Of a stretch of DNA of 64,000 bases, positions 1 to 10,734 are shown piece by piece (the stretch's first letter is position 1; every line of letters starts with the position of its first letter). A program made the translations under genes and the position numbers. Source of the DNA: Gautieria morchelliformis (lineage: Eukaryota; Basidiomycota; Agaricomycetes; Gomphales; Gomphaceae); assembly GCA_015179125.1 (NCBI GenBank), contig WHVA01000385.1:1-64000 (forward strand), given 5' to 3'. Under the pieces are notes generated by a model. It did not search any database. It worked only from the letters and a program-made list of their open reading frames with translations, and had not been told where the DNA came from.

Positions 1-990
1 ATCCTGTCATTCGCAGCCCTAAACTCCCCTAGCAACTCGCACACCCTCTCCCCAACCTCGCCAACCTTCTGTCCCACATCCCTCACCGCCGCTATCAACT
101 CCCTCATCTCCGCACTTCGCTCCGATCTTTTCGTCTTCTTGTCCTTTTTCGCCCTCCGACCTCCAACCTCGGTTTCCTCCCCCTCAGTCTGCCTCGCTTC
201 CCCGACCTCTGTCTCCTCACGCTGCCTCACTTCCCCAGTCTCCTTACCCTTCTCCTCGCTCAACCTCGCTTCCATCCGCTCTACCCTCATCTCGAGGTTC
301 CTCTCGACCCAATCACTCGAGTCGTCGTCCTCTGCAACTTCGTCCTGAACCTTGGCCTCTTTCCTCGGCCTCGGTCCATCCTTGGCCTCTTTCCTCGGCC
401 TCGGTCCATCCTCGGCCTCCTCGCTCCTCGCTCGCTTCTTGCTCGCGGTACCCGCCTGACCCTTGCCTGGGGTTGCCTTGCTGCGGCGAGCTTGGGCGAT
501 ACTACAACCCAAGGAACGGGTCCTGCACCACACGCAAGCACCCTGGTCGGCGAGGCCGAAGTCGAGACTAACGGCCCAAAGGCACGTATAGTCGCGCTCT
601 TCGCAGCGCGCGCACCTCGCCTCGGCCTTGGTCGCGAGCTGCCACTCGCGAGGTCCCCCGTCGGCGAGCTTGTACCCGTATAGGGACAAGTCGGTCGGGT
701 GGTAGGAGAATAACATGCGTTTATACTAGACAAATCAGCAGCGCCCATGATTAGACAACTACGGTACTCACCTTCTTTCCACTCGGTCCTTCCTGCCACG
801 GCTGCCGCATGTCGATGGCCCCCGTCTCATCAATTGGCAATGTGCCAACCTCGGGTCGATCCTCGGGCGTAACCTCGCCCGAGGCTCCGTTCTCCTCAGA
901 CAACAAAGTCTGGTCGAACGCGTTGTTCACGCCGTTCTCGTCGACGGCTGAGCTGAAGAGGGCTTGAGGGCGCACCATATTAGTTGGCAA
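1..990 (-). CDS. Zn2Cys6-like coiled-coil protein, 3' end beyond window
   Basis: Two exons fit: 990-772 (73 codons, phase 0) and 725 running off the window at 1, separated by a 46-nt GT-AG intron with a branch-like CTAAT. Exon 2 is open throughout. It carries cysteines spaced C-x2-C-x6-C-x15-C-x2-C-x6-C (residues CARC...CVWC), the layout of a Gal4-type zinc cluster with a long central loop. A basic stretch follows, then a 10-residue repeat (DGPRPRKEAK type) encoded by a 30-bp tandem duplication near 353-415, then a long Glu/Arg/Lys-rich coiled coil. The zinc-cluster family usually gives DNA-binding regulators, but no regulator middle domain is visible. A related cysteine pattern recurs at 56.4-58.1 kb beside another retroelement, so a repeat-associated multicopy family is likely. 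The start ATG at 990 is the best available; function is unknown. Confidence 0.6.
353..415. repeat. 30-bp tandem duplication inside coding exon
   Basis: Two near-identical 30-bp units encode consecutive copies of a Gly-Pro-Arg-Pro-Arg-Lys peptide in the linker after the zinc cluster. The reading frame is kept. Confidence 0.85.
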
Positions 991-1137
991 TGGGGTTCGC
1001 TGCCTTCCTACCCACCCTTTTATCCAACCTTGGCTACGATTTAAGCTTCGCCTTTCCCGCTACTTAACATCGGACCGAGATCTAGATTCAAGGATAGGCG
1101 AACCTTGTTCACATTACGGCCTCGAGGGTCTCGGCCA

Positions 1138-1689
1138 TAAGGGGGGAATACTGTAAGGACCCGGCCTTTGGCCGGCTACTTACCGGTAGAACCTTCTTCC
1201 GAGCCCCAAGCCTTGTGATATCCGTGCCCGAGTACATATGATACTTATCCGCGCCCAAGCCCGAGCCCGAGCTTGAACTCATATCCGACCTTGATCCCAT
1301 GCCCGTATCCCCCTTAGTTACTGATCCCGCTCCATCACGCATCATTCGTATATTACCTCGCCCTGACCTCCACTAATCTGTTCGCCCCTGACTTGCACCT
1401 CGTCCGTATATAACCCCCTTGTATGCATTCCTACTCCTCAGTCTGAAAAACAACTATCGTGTCCCTTCGATCCCTAGCTAGTTTCTACGCCTCGCCTCTT
1501 AAGCTAGAACCTCGCCTCTTATTCGTTTACCTCCGAAGTTGGGACTCGTGCGTAGGGTCGGCGCAGCACATAAGCTGAAGCCAAGTCCCTCTCCGACTTC
1601 CCCATCCAAACCTCGCCCTGTAACCTCGGACCTTGACTCGGGTTTCGTCCCCGACCTCGGTCAACCTTACGACGGATCGAATCGTAACA
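1138..1689 (+). mobile_element. LTR with preceding polypurine tract
   Basis: A purine run (AAGGGGGGAATAC) ends at 1151 and is followed by TGTAAGGACC..., with a TATA box at about 1407-1413 and an end at ...CGTAACA (1689). The termini TGT...ACA and the upstream polypurine tract suggest the 3' LTR of a plus-strand Ty3-type element whose interior is lost. I found no convincing target-site duplication (AATAC against CCTAC). The right boundary is the weaker one. Confidence 0.5.
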
Positions 1690-4286
1690 CCTACGCCCAG
1701 AGCTGTTCATTGTTCGTGCCCTGGAGGGGCTCACCTTGGTGGGGGAAGAACGTGGGATTATTCGTGACGTGAAGAAGGCATTTGGAGATGGGCTGTTGTG
1801 ATACACGCAACTAATAAAAGAAAAAAAAAAAGAAAAACGACTAAAAAGATAGGAATGACACTCACGATGGACATCGACACAGGCGACAGACACATGACAT
1901 CACGAGCAGCTATCTTATCTATAGATCAGATAAGATACAGGAACATGGGCATCGACCACGTGCAGCCAATCAGAGACAGCACGCCTATCGACTGATGGCA
2001 TCGGCCATGACGTCGACAGGTGCCACGCCAGAGGCACCGAGGAGGTGCAGGCACCAAACGCCGCAGAGGAGTCTAGACTGCGCAGGAGCACCGGACATCG
2101 CGGAATGACTACAGAATGTCATCCCAAGTACATGTGCTAAATCAGCTGCCCCATAGAAGAGGCACAGAGACAGCAGCCCCATCACCAAGACTAGCATTTA
2201 TGCCAGGCAGGAGAGATTTAATTTCTATTTTCTATTGAGCTCCATGACATGACCAGCTGACTACTATCTTGACACCATGTAGACAGGGGCTTTGTATAAT
2301 AGGTACAAGACTCTATTCCAAAGCTTAACACCCCTGACACTATCCCCATCACTCTCATGACTTTATGACTATAAGTAGTCACCCCTCTAGTTACAAGTAG
2401 TTTTCGACCCATTGACTCACTATCTCAAACACTAGTAGTTACCACTAGTATAGTATAAGCAGCTGTTACGAATGTACGAATCAATCATCCAGAATCAACT
2501 GTTTCACCCCTTGAAGTCACTGTAGTCTTGTTTGATAGCTACAGAACTTAAATCTCAATAGTTTACTCTAGACTACCTCAAAAGCGAAGCCTTTTGACAT
2601 AACTATCCTCTATATCGAGACCATTCTCTCGTCGACACGGTCACATGACCTTCATCCATCAGTGCCGGACGGGCCTCGGAATACTTAGTCAGCACACAGG
2701 AAAAGGGCAGATATAGCGGTCCCAACCGCTGAGCAATAGAAATTATTTGCTAAAGGCACCAATCTAACATTTTAATCATAAAATGGGTCACTGGAGGATG
2801 AGGTCGCAGGGGCAGTAAAGAAACTGCGAGAGTCTGGTGTCGCTGGTGTCTGCAGAGTGGGCTGAGATGGATGGGTTGCTCACATTCTGAGGTAAAGTTT
2901 ATGTTCCAGATGTCCAGGACCTCAGGCGACGAATTGTCACCCAGCACCACAATCCACGGGTCGCTGGTCATCCTGGGCAATGGAAGACCCTTGAACTTGT
3001 CTCATGTAATTACTGGTGGCCCCACATGTCGCGGTATATTGGCGAGTACTCCAAAACGTGTGATTTGTGCCTGCGAACAAAGGCACGAAGGCAGCCACCC
3101 CTCGGTGAACTCCATCCACTCCCTGTCCCTGAAGCGTGCTGGGACACGATCAGTGTTGACTTTGTTGTGGAACTGCCTGATGCACATGGCTATGATGCTG
3201 TGATGAATGTAGTGGATTCCGTCTCCAAGTGGGCACACTTCATCCCCACCAACACCATGATCACTGCAGCTGGAGCAGCGCGACTTTTCCTACACCATGT
3301 CTGGAAGCTGCATGGCCTCCCATGAACAGTGGTGTAAGATCGTGGGGTCCAGTTCGTGTGTGAATTCACTCACGAGCTTTATTGCCTGCTGGGAATTCGC
3401 ATTGCAGCCTCCACAGCGTACCACCCGCAGACTGATGGGCAGATGGAGCGACTCAATCAAGAGCTAGAGCATTACCTTCGACTCTTTGTCAATGAGCGAT
3501 AAGATGACTGGGATGACCTCTTGCCCATGGCTGAGTTCCAGTACAACAACCATGTGCATGCTTCCACTCATCAATCACCCTTCATGCTGGACACTGGGCA
3601 GCACCCACAAATGGGCTTCTAACCGCATCAACCCCCATCGAACCTTGAGTCTGTCAATGAATTCAAGGAACGCATGGAGGAGTCACTGTCAGAAGCGAAG
3701 TCGGAACTGGCAAAGTCAAAGGAGGACATGGCGACATACTATAATCGCCGATGTGAGCCAGCACCTACATTTTTGCTGGGTGACAAGGTTTACCTTGATG
3801 CAAGTGATATACACACCACCCGTCCGTCCTTCGAAAAAGCTAGCTCATTGACGACTTGGCCCCTACATTGTCAAACACCAAGTTGGGTCACAAGCCTACC
3901 GTCTCTGCATCCCGAGGTCTCTGAGTTGCCTCCACCCCATTTTCCCTGTTATTAAGCTCACTCCTGCTCCATCCAATCCAATCCCGGGTCGGTCACCATC
4001 CCCACCACCTCCACCCATCCTTAGAGAGGGTAATGAACACTTTGAAGTGGAACAGGTGTTAGACAGTTGCATGCAAGCAAATCGCCTGCAGTTCCTCATC
4101 AAGTGGAAGGGGTATGGCTATGAAGAGAATTCTTGGGAAAATGAGGGCGATGTCCAAGCTCCTGACCTCATTGCTGACTTCTACCGTTCACATCCAGGTG
4201 CCCCTTGTCGCATTCACTCATCACCTTTCAGAATCACATCCCTGTTCCACCAGTGGGACTTCATGCGTTGGGTCGCCGCATTCTAG
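1690..4286 (+). pseudogene. Chromovirus (Ty3) integrase-chromodomain pol relic, split by a nested element
   Basis: The pol frame is visible at 1735-1792 (...RDVKKAFGDG), is interrupted by the insertion at 1793-2782, and resumes at 2783 in the same frame (SLEDEVAGAVKKLRESG) once one copy of the ATGGG duplication is discounted. It then shows the integrase HHCC zinc finger (YWWPHMSRY...CDLCLRTK), the core ([24 protein letters not shown]), the C-terminal region and, at about 4030-4180, a chromodomain (FLIKWKGYGYEENSWE). Integrase joins element cDNA to the genome and the chromodomain directs it to chromatin. In-frame stops occur at 3323 (TGA where relatives have CGA), near 3335, near 3501 and near 3620. 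Protease, RT and RNase H are absent, so the copy is dead. Confidence 0.85.
1793..2782 (+). mobile_element. Family A/B non-autonomous insertion, copy A (TSD ATGGG)
   Basis: A 990-bp insertion flanked by ATGGG at 1788-1792 and 2783-2787. It begins CTGTTGTGATACACGC and ends TTTTAATCATAAA. It is an inverted-orientation homologue of 62132-63201, sharing both ends and most of the interior. It has no credible coding region. An inner TGTTG...CAATA pair (1794-2738) resembles LTR termini, but the duplication and the shared end both lie about 44 bp further on, so a simple solo LTR does not fit. It splits the surrounding pol frame exactly. Confidence 0.75.
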
Positions 4287-4294
4287 AGGGGGGG

Positions 4295-4640
4295 TGACAT
4301 CAGGGGAACACCAATCACACACTGCATTATCGCGATATTCATTATCGCAGTGCACATTATCGCATGCATTATTGCATGTGCATTATCGCAGTGCACATTA
4401 TCACATGCATTATTGCATTGTGCATTATCGCATGCAGCATCACAGTGAGTTGTTGGTGGCCCCTGAGCTTCTCCTAGCCTTCGGCATCCTTCTGTCTTGT
4501 GTTCTGTTTATTTCCCTTCCTGTTCCAGCCCCTTCTGACATCATTCCTTGCTTATCTGTCCAGCCCTGTTATCGCTGGCGTGATTGCTTATGTAACTCGG
4601 GCATTCGGTGATTGGGCTAGCATGCCTGAGTTTACTTATA
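4295..4640 (+). mobile_element. 3' LTR (start) of the chromovirus relic
   Basis: The pol relic stops at about 4286 and is followed by a G-run polypurine tract (AGAGGGGGGGG) and TGACATCAGGGGAACACC, the expected start of a 3' LTR. A CATTATCGCA-type minisatellite lies inside it. The right end is not clear because a rearranged LTR of another family begins by about 4650. Confidence 0.5.
4321..4445. repeat. Minisatellite, about 41-bp unit
   Basis: A 41-42 bp unit built from CATTATCGCA/GTGCATTATTGCATG motifs occurs twice in full (from about 4340 and 4380) plus partial copies. It lies within the probable LTR. Confidence 0.8.
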
Positions 4641-4649
4641 GTCGTAGTT

Positions 4650-5088
4650 AGGTGGCGAAGGGGTTCCTTAGAGTTTTCTCTTTGGATCCCCCTTCGCCAG
4701 TTCGCCACTTGAGTGTAGAGTGTCTGCCTAGGTTGCCCTTATAGGACCCTCAATGTCAGTGAGCCTGTATTATACTACGCCGGTCTGCAACCAGGGACAA
4801 CACTCGACACTCACCATCAACCCTGCATCCCCCTGACCTCCTTGACCCTTGATTAACCCTTGATGCCACCTACTATGTGAGTTGTTTGACTCCCGACACT
4901 GTTCCAAGAGCGGAAGTCACAGAGTGGAGTGGAATTGGCAAGGTGAACAGAACTGGTGGAAGTTCCCCCAGAAACGGAACCATTTCTGAAAGCGGAGTCG
5001 GAAATTGAAGCAGAACTGGAAGTGTAGTCAGAAATGGAGTTGGAAGTCGGCATGGTGTCGGAACTGGAAAACAGGGTGTCCCCTGACA
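4650..5088 (+). mobile_element. Rearranged LTR related to the solo LTR at 18663-19140
   Basis: 4744-5088 is the reverse-orientation homologue of 18663-19000 and ends in the same GTGTCCCCTGACA. The adjoining 4662-4743 matches the other end of that LTR (...GGTTGCCCTTA) but in the opposite relative orientation. A GGCGAAGGGG/CCCCCTTCGCC stem near 4653-4699 sits at the inverted piece. Confidence 0.65.
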
Positions 5089-6026
5089 GTGTTGTGGTTA
5101 ACAACATGGTGGGGACTTACCTGCTGTTCTCAAGCAGATTCTCTGGACTCATGGAAAGACACTTCTGGAAAGGATGACCTGCCGCTGCGGAGAGTAGGGG
5201 CAGCACCCAACCACATGGCAAGCATTGTACAATACCTGCTGACAACTATGGGACTCCACGATGTGGGGTCAAGCGAAAGATTGGGTCTGCCATGAGGGAC
5301 AGTCCAATAATCACAGAACACTTCAGTTTCAAATGTTTATGCCATTCTAAGTTTGAAACTTGTCAAGTACTGACAAGCTCAAACAAAGCATGTGATGCAG
5401 GGGAAGGAACGATGGAAGTGAACATAAAAATTTACTGGCATGTATTAGCCTACCATAGGGAGTCATAAAGAACAATTAGAAAAGGGTGCAGTGCACCTGC
5501 AGCTTGATCCAAGACAGGTGGTGGTGGAACAGGTGGTGGTATGAACAGAGCATTGTGTTTGGTTGTGTACCAAAACATTCCACGGGTCACATGCATCTCG
5601 GAGCCTGAAATGACTTCGAAGAAAATGGCGCTGCAGTGCATGCTCATGTCAGAATGCAATATAGAGCAGACCATACCACATTGTGATTTAGGGTACGACC
5701 TTGGTCAGCATACATTGCAGCCTATATGCCTCCAAGCCCAAGCAATGGGAACAGCTTTAAAATAAATATTAGACCAGCAGCATTGTTGTGTGTGCATCAA
5801 ACTCACAACCTGAAAAAGCTCTAGATATATTGGTGGATACGAAAAATTAAGCACGGGGTACTCACAGCGCCTAAGAACTCCAAAGCCGTGGCAGGCATAT
5901 TGCATCTGATTGAATGAAAGTCTGTATGGAGGTGCATGACGGTGTGTGCAGAGAAAGGTGCACACTGGTAAGCATTAACTTTAAGCATCCCACTTCCCCT
6001 GTGTCACAAGGGGAGCACATTCCAGA
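5089..6026. other. No assignable gene
   Basis: Only short frames are present on both strands. Several minus-strand frames (5450-5674, 5705-5965) have donor/acceptor-like edges and hydrophobic stretches and may be remnants of a membrane-protein gene, but nothing can be named. Confidence 0.3.
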
Positions 6027-6442
6027 TGTTGGAATTGCTGAACATTTATGACTCGCCTACTATGTCATCAGAGAAAAACTTCAACAAGGGAACGGGTCAG
6101 CATGTTGTTCAATAATTCAGTGAGCAAGCTCACCCCAGTGACAATATATTAGTGATCAATATCTGTAGACTACATTGTTCCATGGCATTATTACCTTGGC
6201 CTACGAAGCCTACGCAGGGTGTTAGTAATTGGGACGATGAGTCAGCCAAGGACAAGCCGGCACGCACAAAGCTGGATGTTTGAGAGCATTCTCGACTCTG
6301 GGATGCTGGTGCACTGGCATGGCATCAGCACAGCAACAGCTCAAAGTAATCAGTAATGAAGAATATCGTATTTAGTATAAAAGCAGGAAGATCTCGAGTA
6401 GATCAAATATAGATCATATTTCTTATATTTCCTTCATTCTAC
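6027..6442 (+). mobile_element. Probable Ty1/copia 5' LTR
   Basis: TGTTGGAATTG...TTCATTCTACA, 416 bp, with a TATA-like TATAAAAGC near 6376. It lies about 100 bp upstream of a copia-type gag start. TG...CA termini and position support an LTR; no second copy is seen in this window. Confidence 0.5.
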
Positions 6443-6542
6443 AGGTTATGGGCCCTGGCTGTAACTAAAGTACTACAGACCTAGCCTATCATAACTGCAT
6501 ACAAGAGCACTCTATACTCCATCAATTCGACACTGATCAATA

Positions 6543-6749
6543 ATGTTGAATAGCAACAACACGTACAAAATCGATCCTCTAAACAGGGATAACTATGTGG
6601 CATGGTGCCAGCAGCTTGAGTGGATACTCGACAACTTGGACCGGAGGACTGCTGACTATTTTTTTGCATCCATAGCGGGAGTTGCTTCGGATTTCTCTTC
6701 CATCTTTGCTGCATGGCCCTTGGGTCTTGAAGGTGATGGCATGTCATGA
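6543..6749 (+). pseudogene. Ty1/copia gag N-terminal fragment
   Basis: The 68-residue frame contains KIDPLNRDNYVAWCQQLEWIL, the characteristic start of copia Gag in which a short N-terminal motif (L-x-G/R-x-NY-x-x-W) precedes the capsid-like helices. The frame stops at 6749 and no nucleocapsid zinc knuckle, protease, integrase or RT follows. It is a truncated copy whose internal region was lost after the first 0.2 kb. A probable LTR lies just upstream. Confidence 0.6.
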
Positions 6750-6889
6750 AACACTTGTGAGAGATAAATGCAGAATATGCCACAACATGTGGTGGGAGCA
6801 CACAAGACCAGGCCAATCTCATAATTCAAAGTTTACGGCCACAGCTGAATGCCCACAACCAGCTCAGTAGAAATTCAGATATGTCTTGT

Positions 6890-7500
6890 GACACAACTCA
6901 CAAGTGATTGTCAGCATTTAACCCCCACAACAGCAAGGGCACGACAGAGAGGGGAAACTCGAGAATCGCTCCCTTGTAACATGCCATAGTCGCTTGAGCG
7001 GCTTTTTCTTGATGAACAGCCTCTTGTTTGATGCCAGTTTCACGTGACACAACATAATCTGGTTCAATCTTTGGTCCCTCACTCTGGCGGGAGGTGATTT
7101 CCTCACGCAGCATCTCATGCTTGTTGGAGATCCATTGAGAAATCTGCTTCCTGTGGAAGGTGAGCTATCTTGAATGATATCCAATACCAAGCATAGGCGG
7201 AGGGTGTGTTTGCTGGCTTCACATGCAATTGAGACTACTCTGTGACCTGGTGCCAGTACAGAGCGGCCAGCCTTGTCACTGTAATCAAAGTACCAATGAG
7301 TTTCATATCTCTAACAAAACACATGACTTACATAGATGTCAATGTGGAGCCGTGAATTCAAGGACGTATCAACCTTGGCAAAACCTGTGATAGTGATGAG
7401 TTGCTTGAGTATGAGGTGAGGTGAAAATGTGAAATGGTCATCCTATCTTCTTCCCAGGGCAAAAGCTATCGCCAAAAACCTCCTCCAGCATGACTAAAAC
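6890..7500 (-). other. Coding-like minus-strand fragments, unidentified
   Basis: On the minus strand, frames around 7330-7380 (...KVDTSLNSRLHIDI), 7200-7290 (DKAGRSVLAPGHRVV...) and 6940-7135 (QISQWISNKHEMLREEI...) read like spliced exons of one gene. Frames change between them and there is no start or end. I do not recognise the family. Confidence 0.3.
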
Positions 7501-7509
7501 TAGGCATTC

Positions 7510-9127
7510 TTGAAAGGGCAAAGACGAGCTTGCAGCAAAAAAGCTGTAGTCAAGTCTGGCAAGCGCAAGGCCATCAGGAGTCCAGAACCCATGGAGCCTG
7601 AGAGGAGGGAATCAAGTCAGCCAAAGAAAACAGTTAGACTCGATGAAGCCCTCAATACTATATGCCAGATCAGTAGTGACGTTGAATACTCAACTGAAGA
7701 AGGCTCAGATTTCTTTCCAAATGAAACCGTTGAGGCTGTCAGCGACACTGAGTCTATTGCAGATGTGTCAATTCAGAGCACAGAGGAGCTGGAACCTCCA
7801 GTGAATGTGTCCAGGGGCAAGGGGAGGCCGAAAGGGTCATCTGTGAAGAAGGTGATAACCATTTGCAGTGAGTAAATAAACCTTCAACAGATTGATCAGT
7901 GTACTGACCGTCCTCATTTAGCACTGGTGGTTATTGTACCTGATGGCTGTTCCAACTCAGGGGTTTCCCAGCGACTTACCATGAAGTCATCAACACCATT
8001 TGCAGTAGATATAAGCATGATTCATGAAGCAATGGGGTGTACTGGAGTAAAAGTGAAGCCAGAGGGGAAATTCCTAGCATACTCTGTGAAGGGACTTGGC
8101 AGTAAAGGTATTAGCCTCAAGATGATGGGATCAGCAGACTGGATTGTGATGCAGGAACATATCAAAACCTTGATCAAGAAGGATGACAAATTATCACTGT
8201 GACCCTTGTTGTTGATAAGAAGGTAGGCATATATGATCATGACATCATTTCAAATGCCGAGAGTCACATCCTAAATATAGTACATGGAAGCACTTCGAAA
8301 GGAACTCAGTGCACCTGTACCTGGTGGAAAATGAGGAAAAGTAGCCCATTTACATCTTAGTGGCAATGCTACCGGTGGAAATGCGGCAGAGTCCTTTGAA
8401 GAAGCTGAGAAACAATGCTTGAAGACCCTGAAGCTTGGTATGAGATGCCAGACCTGTGGCCTGGGGAAGTATTGCAAGAGAAATTATGTTGGTGCCCATG
8501 TTTTATTCACCATGCCTCAGTTGAGCGCATGGGCATGTGCTCTGATAAGTCTTCTTGGGTAGCTACCGGACTGGCTAATAAATTTATTCATAGACTAATG
8601 AGGCACCCGGCATTGATTATTCCTATCCACCAAGTGGGGCACTATTCCAGGACTTTTATATGAAATGCCCTGTGGGTACCAAACAAACAATGGCACCACA
8701 TGATCTCACACAAATGGCCTCATCTAATTCTCTTCAGAATAATCTCCTGACTCTTTTATTGAGCATGGCCACCGGAGCCACACAGCCGGGACCAGTCATC
8801 ACCCCTACTATCCCCATGCAAGATATATACAGGAACATTATCTATCCAGATATCACAAGCTTTCTTGGCAAGGTAATTGAAGATACCCCACTTCGTGCAG
8901 AGGCCTTCAAGGGTCTCTGCACCAGTCTAGCAAACCAAGGCTTTTACACTATCAATGAGATTGCCGAAGAGACTGAGGAGTGGTTCCGAAGTGACCCTTA
9001 TAACCTTACAGCCGGTAATGCAAGGTTTGTTGTCAACATACTTAGGGCAGGTGGATCAGAGTTCATAACTTACTCGATCCGCTATACTACATGTCTCTAC
9101 AAAGCTGCTATACATAGCATTGACAAT
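7510..9127 (+). pseudogene. Unidentified multi-exon protein, frame-disrupted
   Basis: Exon 7510-7868 encodes a basic, acidic-patch-rich N-terminus (GRPKGSSVKKV). A GT-AG intron (about 7869-7920) leads into LVVIVPDGCSNSG... to 8202. After frame changes the same protein appears to continue: an AESFEEAEKQ segment, a Cys motif (MRCQTCGLGKYCKRN, about 8430-8480), VLFTMPQLSAWACAL, then 8660-9127 (DITSFLGKVIEDTPLRAEAFKG...). Stops near 8350, 8400 and 8570 break it. The Cys motif may bind zinc. No function can be assigned and the joins are inferred from coding quality only. Confidence 0.4.
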
Positions 9128-9289
9128 ATGCATGCACACCCTTGCACTCACCCTCATATGCACTGCAGTGATCTTGAGCGATTTACCCCTGTTCAAAATG
9201 ACGTGTGGGACGCTGGCCTTGTCAAGAAGGATCTCGAGAGCCACTGCTAGCAGATTGATCCCAAGGAGCCCAAGAAGACAACCCATAAG

Positions 9290-10243
9290 AATGGATATCA
9301 AGGTCACACTTGTAGATTGAGTTGTATTTGTGATGCTACATGAGGATCAAGCACTATGACCGAAAGGGATACTTGCGTGGTCTCATGGATAGTGGAGGCT
9401 TCGAGGCCGAGGAAGGAAGGCTGGACAAGAGCCACAGGTGCACAGAATCTAATTACAACCAGTGAGTTACACGTGTGTTGGTAGTATTGAAAGCAGATAC
9501 AACTCATTGCCAATAGTAATGACCTGTCCGACGGGCAGCTCGTAGCTCTTCTCGAGCTGGGAGCTTTGCGCAGCAGTCTGCATCTCTTGCTCAAAATCAA
9601 GCGTGACATAGCAGAGCTTCTCCTTGATATCCCTGACAATTTCTCTTTCTGTGGATGTCGTAAATGGGTAACCCCGTTCCATGAGGATCTTGATCAAGTA
9701 GTCGCTGAGATCTTGGCCAGCCAGGTCGAGCCTAAGAATGGTGTGCAGGAGTGCAAAACCTTCATAAATCAGGACAGTGTGTGTGACACCATCACCTGAG
9801 TCTAGCACAATACCAGTCATGCATCCAGATGTATAAAGTGATAGTATGACCTGGCATTAAAGGTTTCAAACATGATCTGTGTCATCTTCTTGCGATTAGC
9901 CTTGGGGTTCAACGGGGCTTCAGTAAGTAACACAGGGTGTTCCTCAGGTGTGACACACAATTTGTTGTAAAATGTATGATGCCAAATATTCTTCATGTCA
10001 TCCCAGTTGGTGACAATTCCATGTTCTATGGGATACTTCAAGGCAAGAATACCACACTGTGATTGAGCCTCATTGCTATTAATTATTGGAGTATTGTAAG
10101 TATAGTGTCATATGCAGTATGGATTCAAAGAGAAAAACATACCCAACATACGAGTCCTTCTGTCCCATTCCTACCATCACACCCTGGTGATGAGGGTGGC
10201 CCACAATAGATCTGAAGATACTGTAATTGGTGCTAGTAGCCAT
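9290..10243 (-). pseudogene. Actin pseudogene with introns retained
   Basis: The minus-strand frames match actin in order: FRSIVG...[17 protein letters not shown], an intron beginning [26 protein letters not shown]...[12 protein letters not shown], then [33 protein letters not shown], a second intron near 9470-9520, an eroded PSFLGLEASTIHETT, and YNSIYKCDLDI at about 9295. The first 30 or so residues are missing or replaced. About 20 residues are lost between FNA and [10 protein letters not shown] with a frame change, and the C-terminal subdomain is gone. Because introns are kept, this came from DNA duplication, not reverse transcription of mRNA. The functional actin must lie elsewhere. Confidence 0.85.
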
Positions 10244-10734
10244 GGTATCACCAACCATAAAGTGATCGTTTGAGAGCATGTAGGCCAATTTTTGTTTGAG
10301 TTCCCCACAGGAAGTTTCTTCCAAAAGAACAACTCCATCCTGGAGCCCCTCACCTCATATGTGCGCAACACCGTGTTTGGTATGCCAGGTTCGGTGCCCA
10401 TGCACCGAGAGAAATAGATCTCTTCCCTCAGACAGCACATGTAGAGTCCATTGCTGTCCTGTGCAAGCTGTAAATATTTCTTTGTGACAAAGCAATGATG
10501 AAGTAGCTCTCCTCTCACCAGATCGATAGTCACGATTGAGGCTTTCAATCAATGTCTAGTCGTCTACCAAGGGTGCTAGGTAGTTTGTCCGTCACGTGGC
10601 ACCAGGTCCGTCACATGGCACCAGTTGTTTTCCTCCACATCATGTTAGATGGTGACACCGAATACGATGCAACCAGCCAGGTCAGGCATCGTAATCGCTA
10701 TTTTAAAGAAGTCAAACAACTAGGTCTATCAGCG

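Noticed and set aside
1794..2738. Ordinary solo LTR (TGTTG...CAATA)
   Set aside because: The target duplication and the shared end with copy B lie about 44 bp beyond the inner right end, so a plain solo LTR was not accepted.
9304..9639. Separate 111-codon minus ORF
   Set aside because: It is an out-of-frame reading over the actin pseudogene and its second intron.
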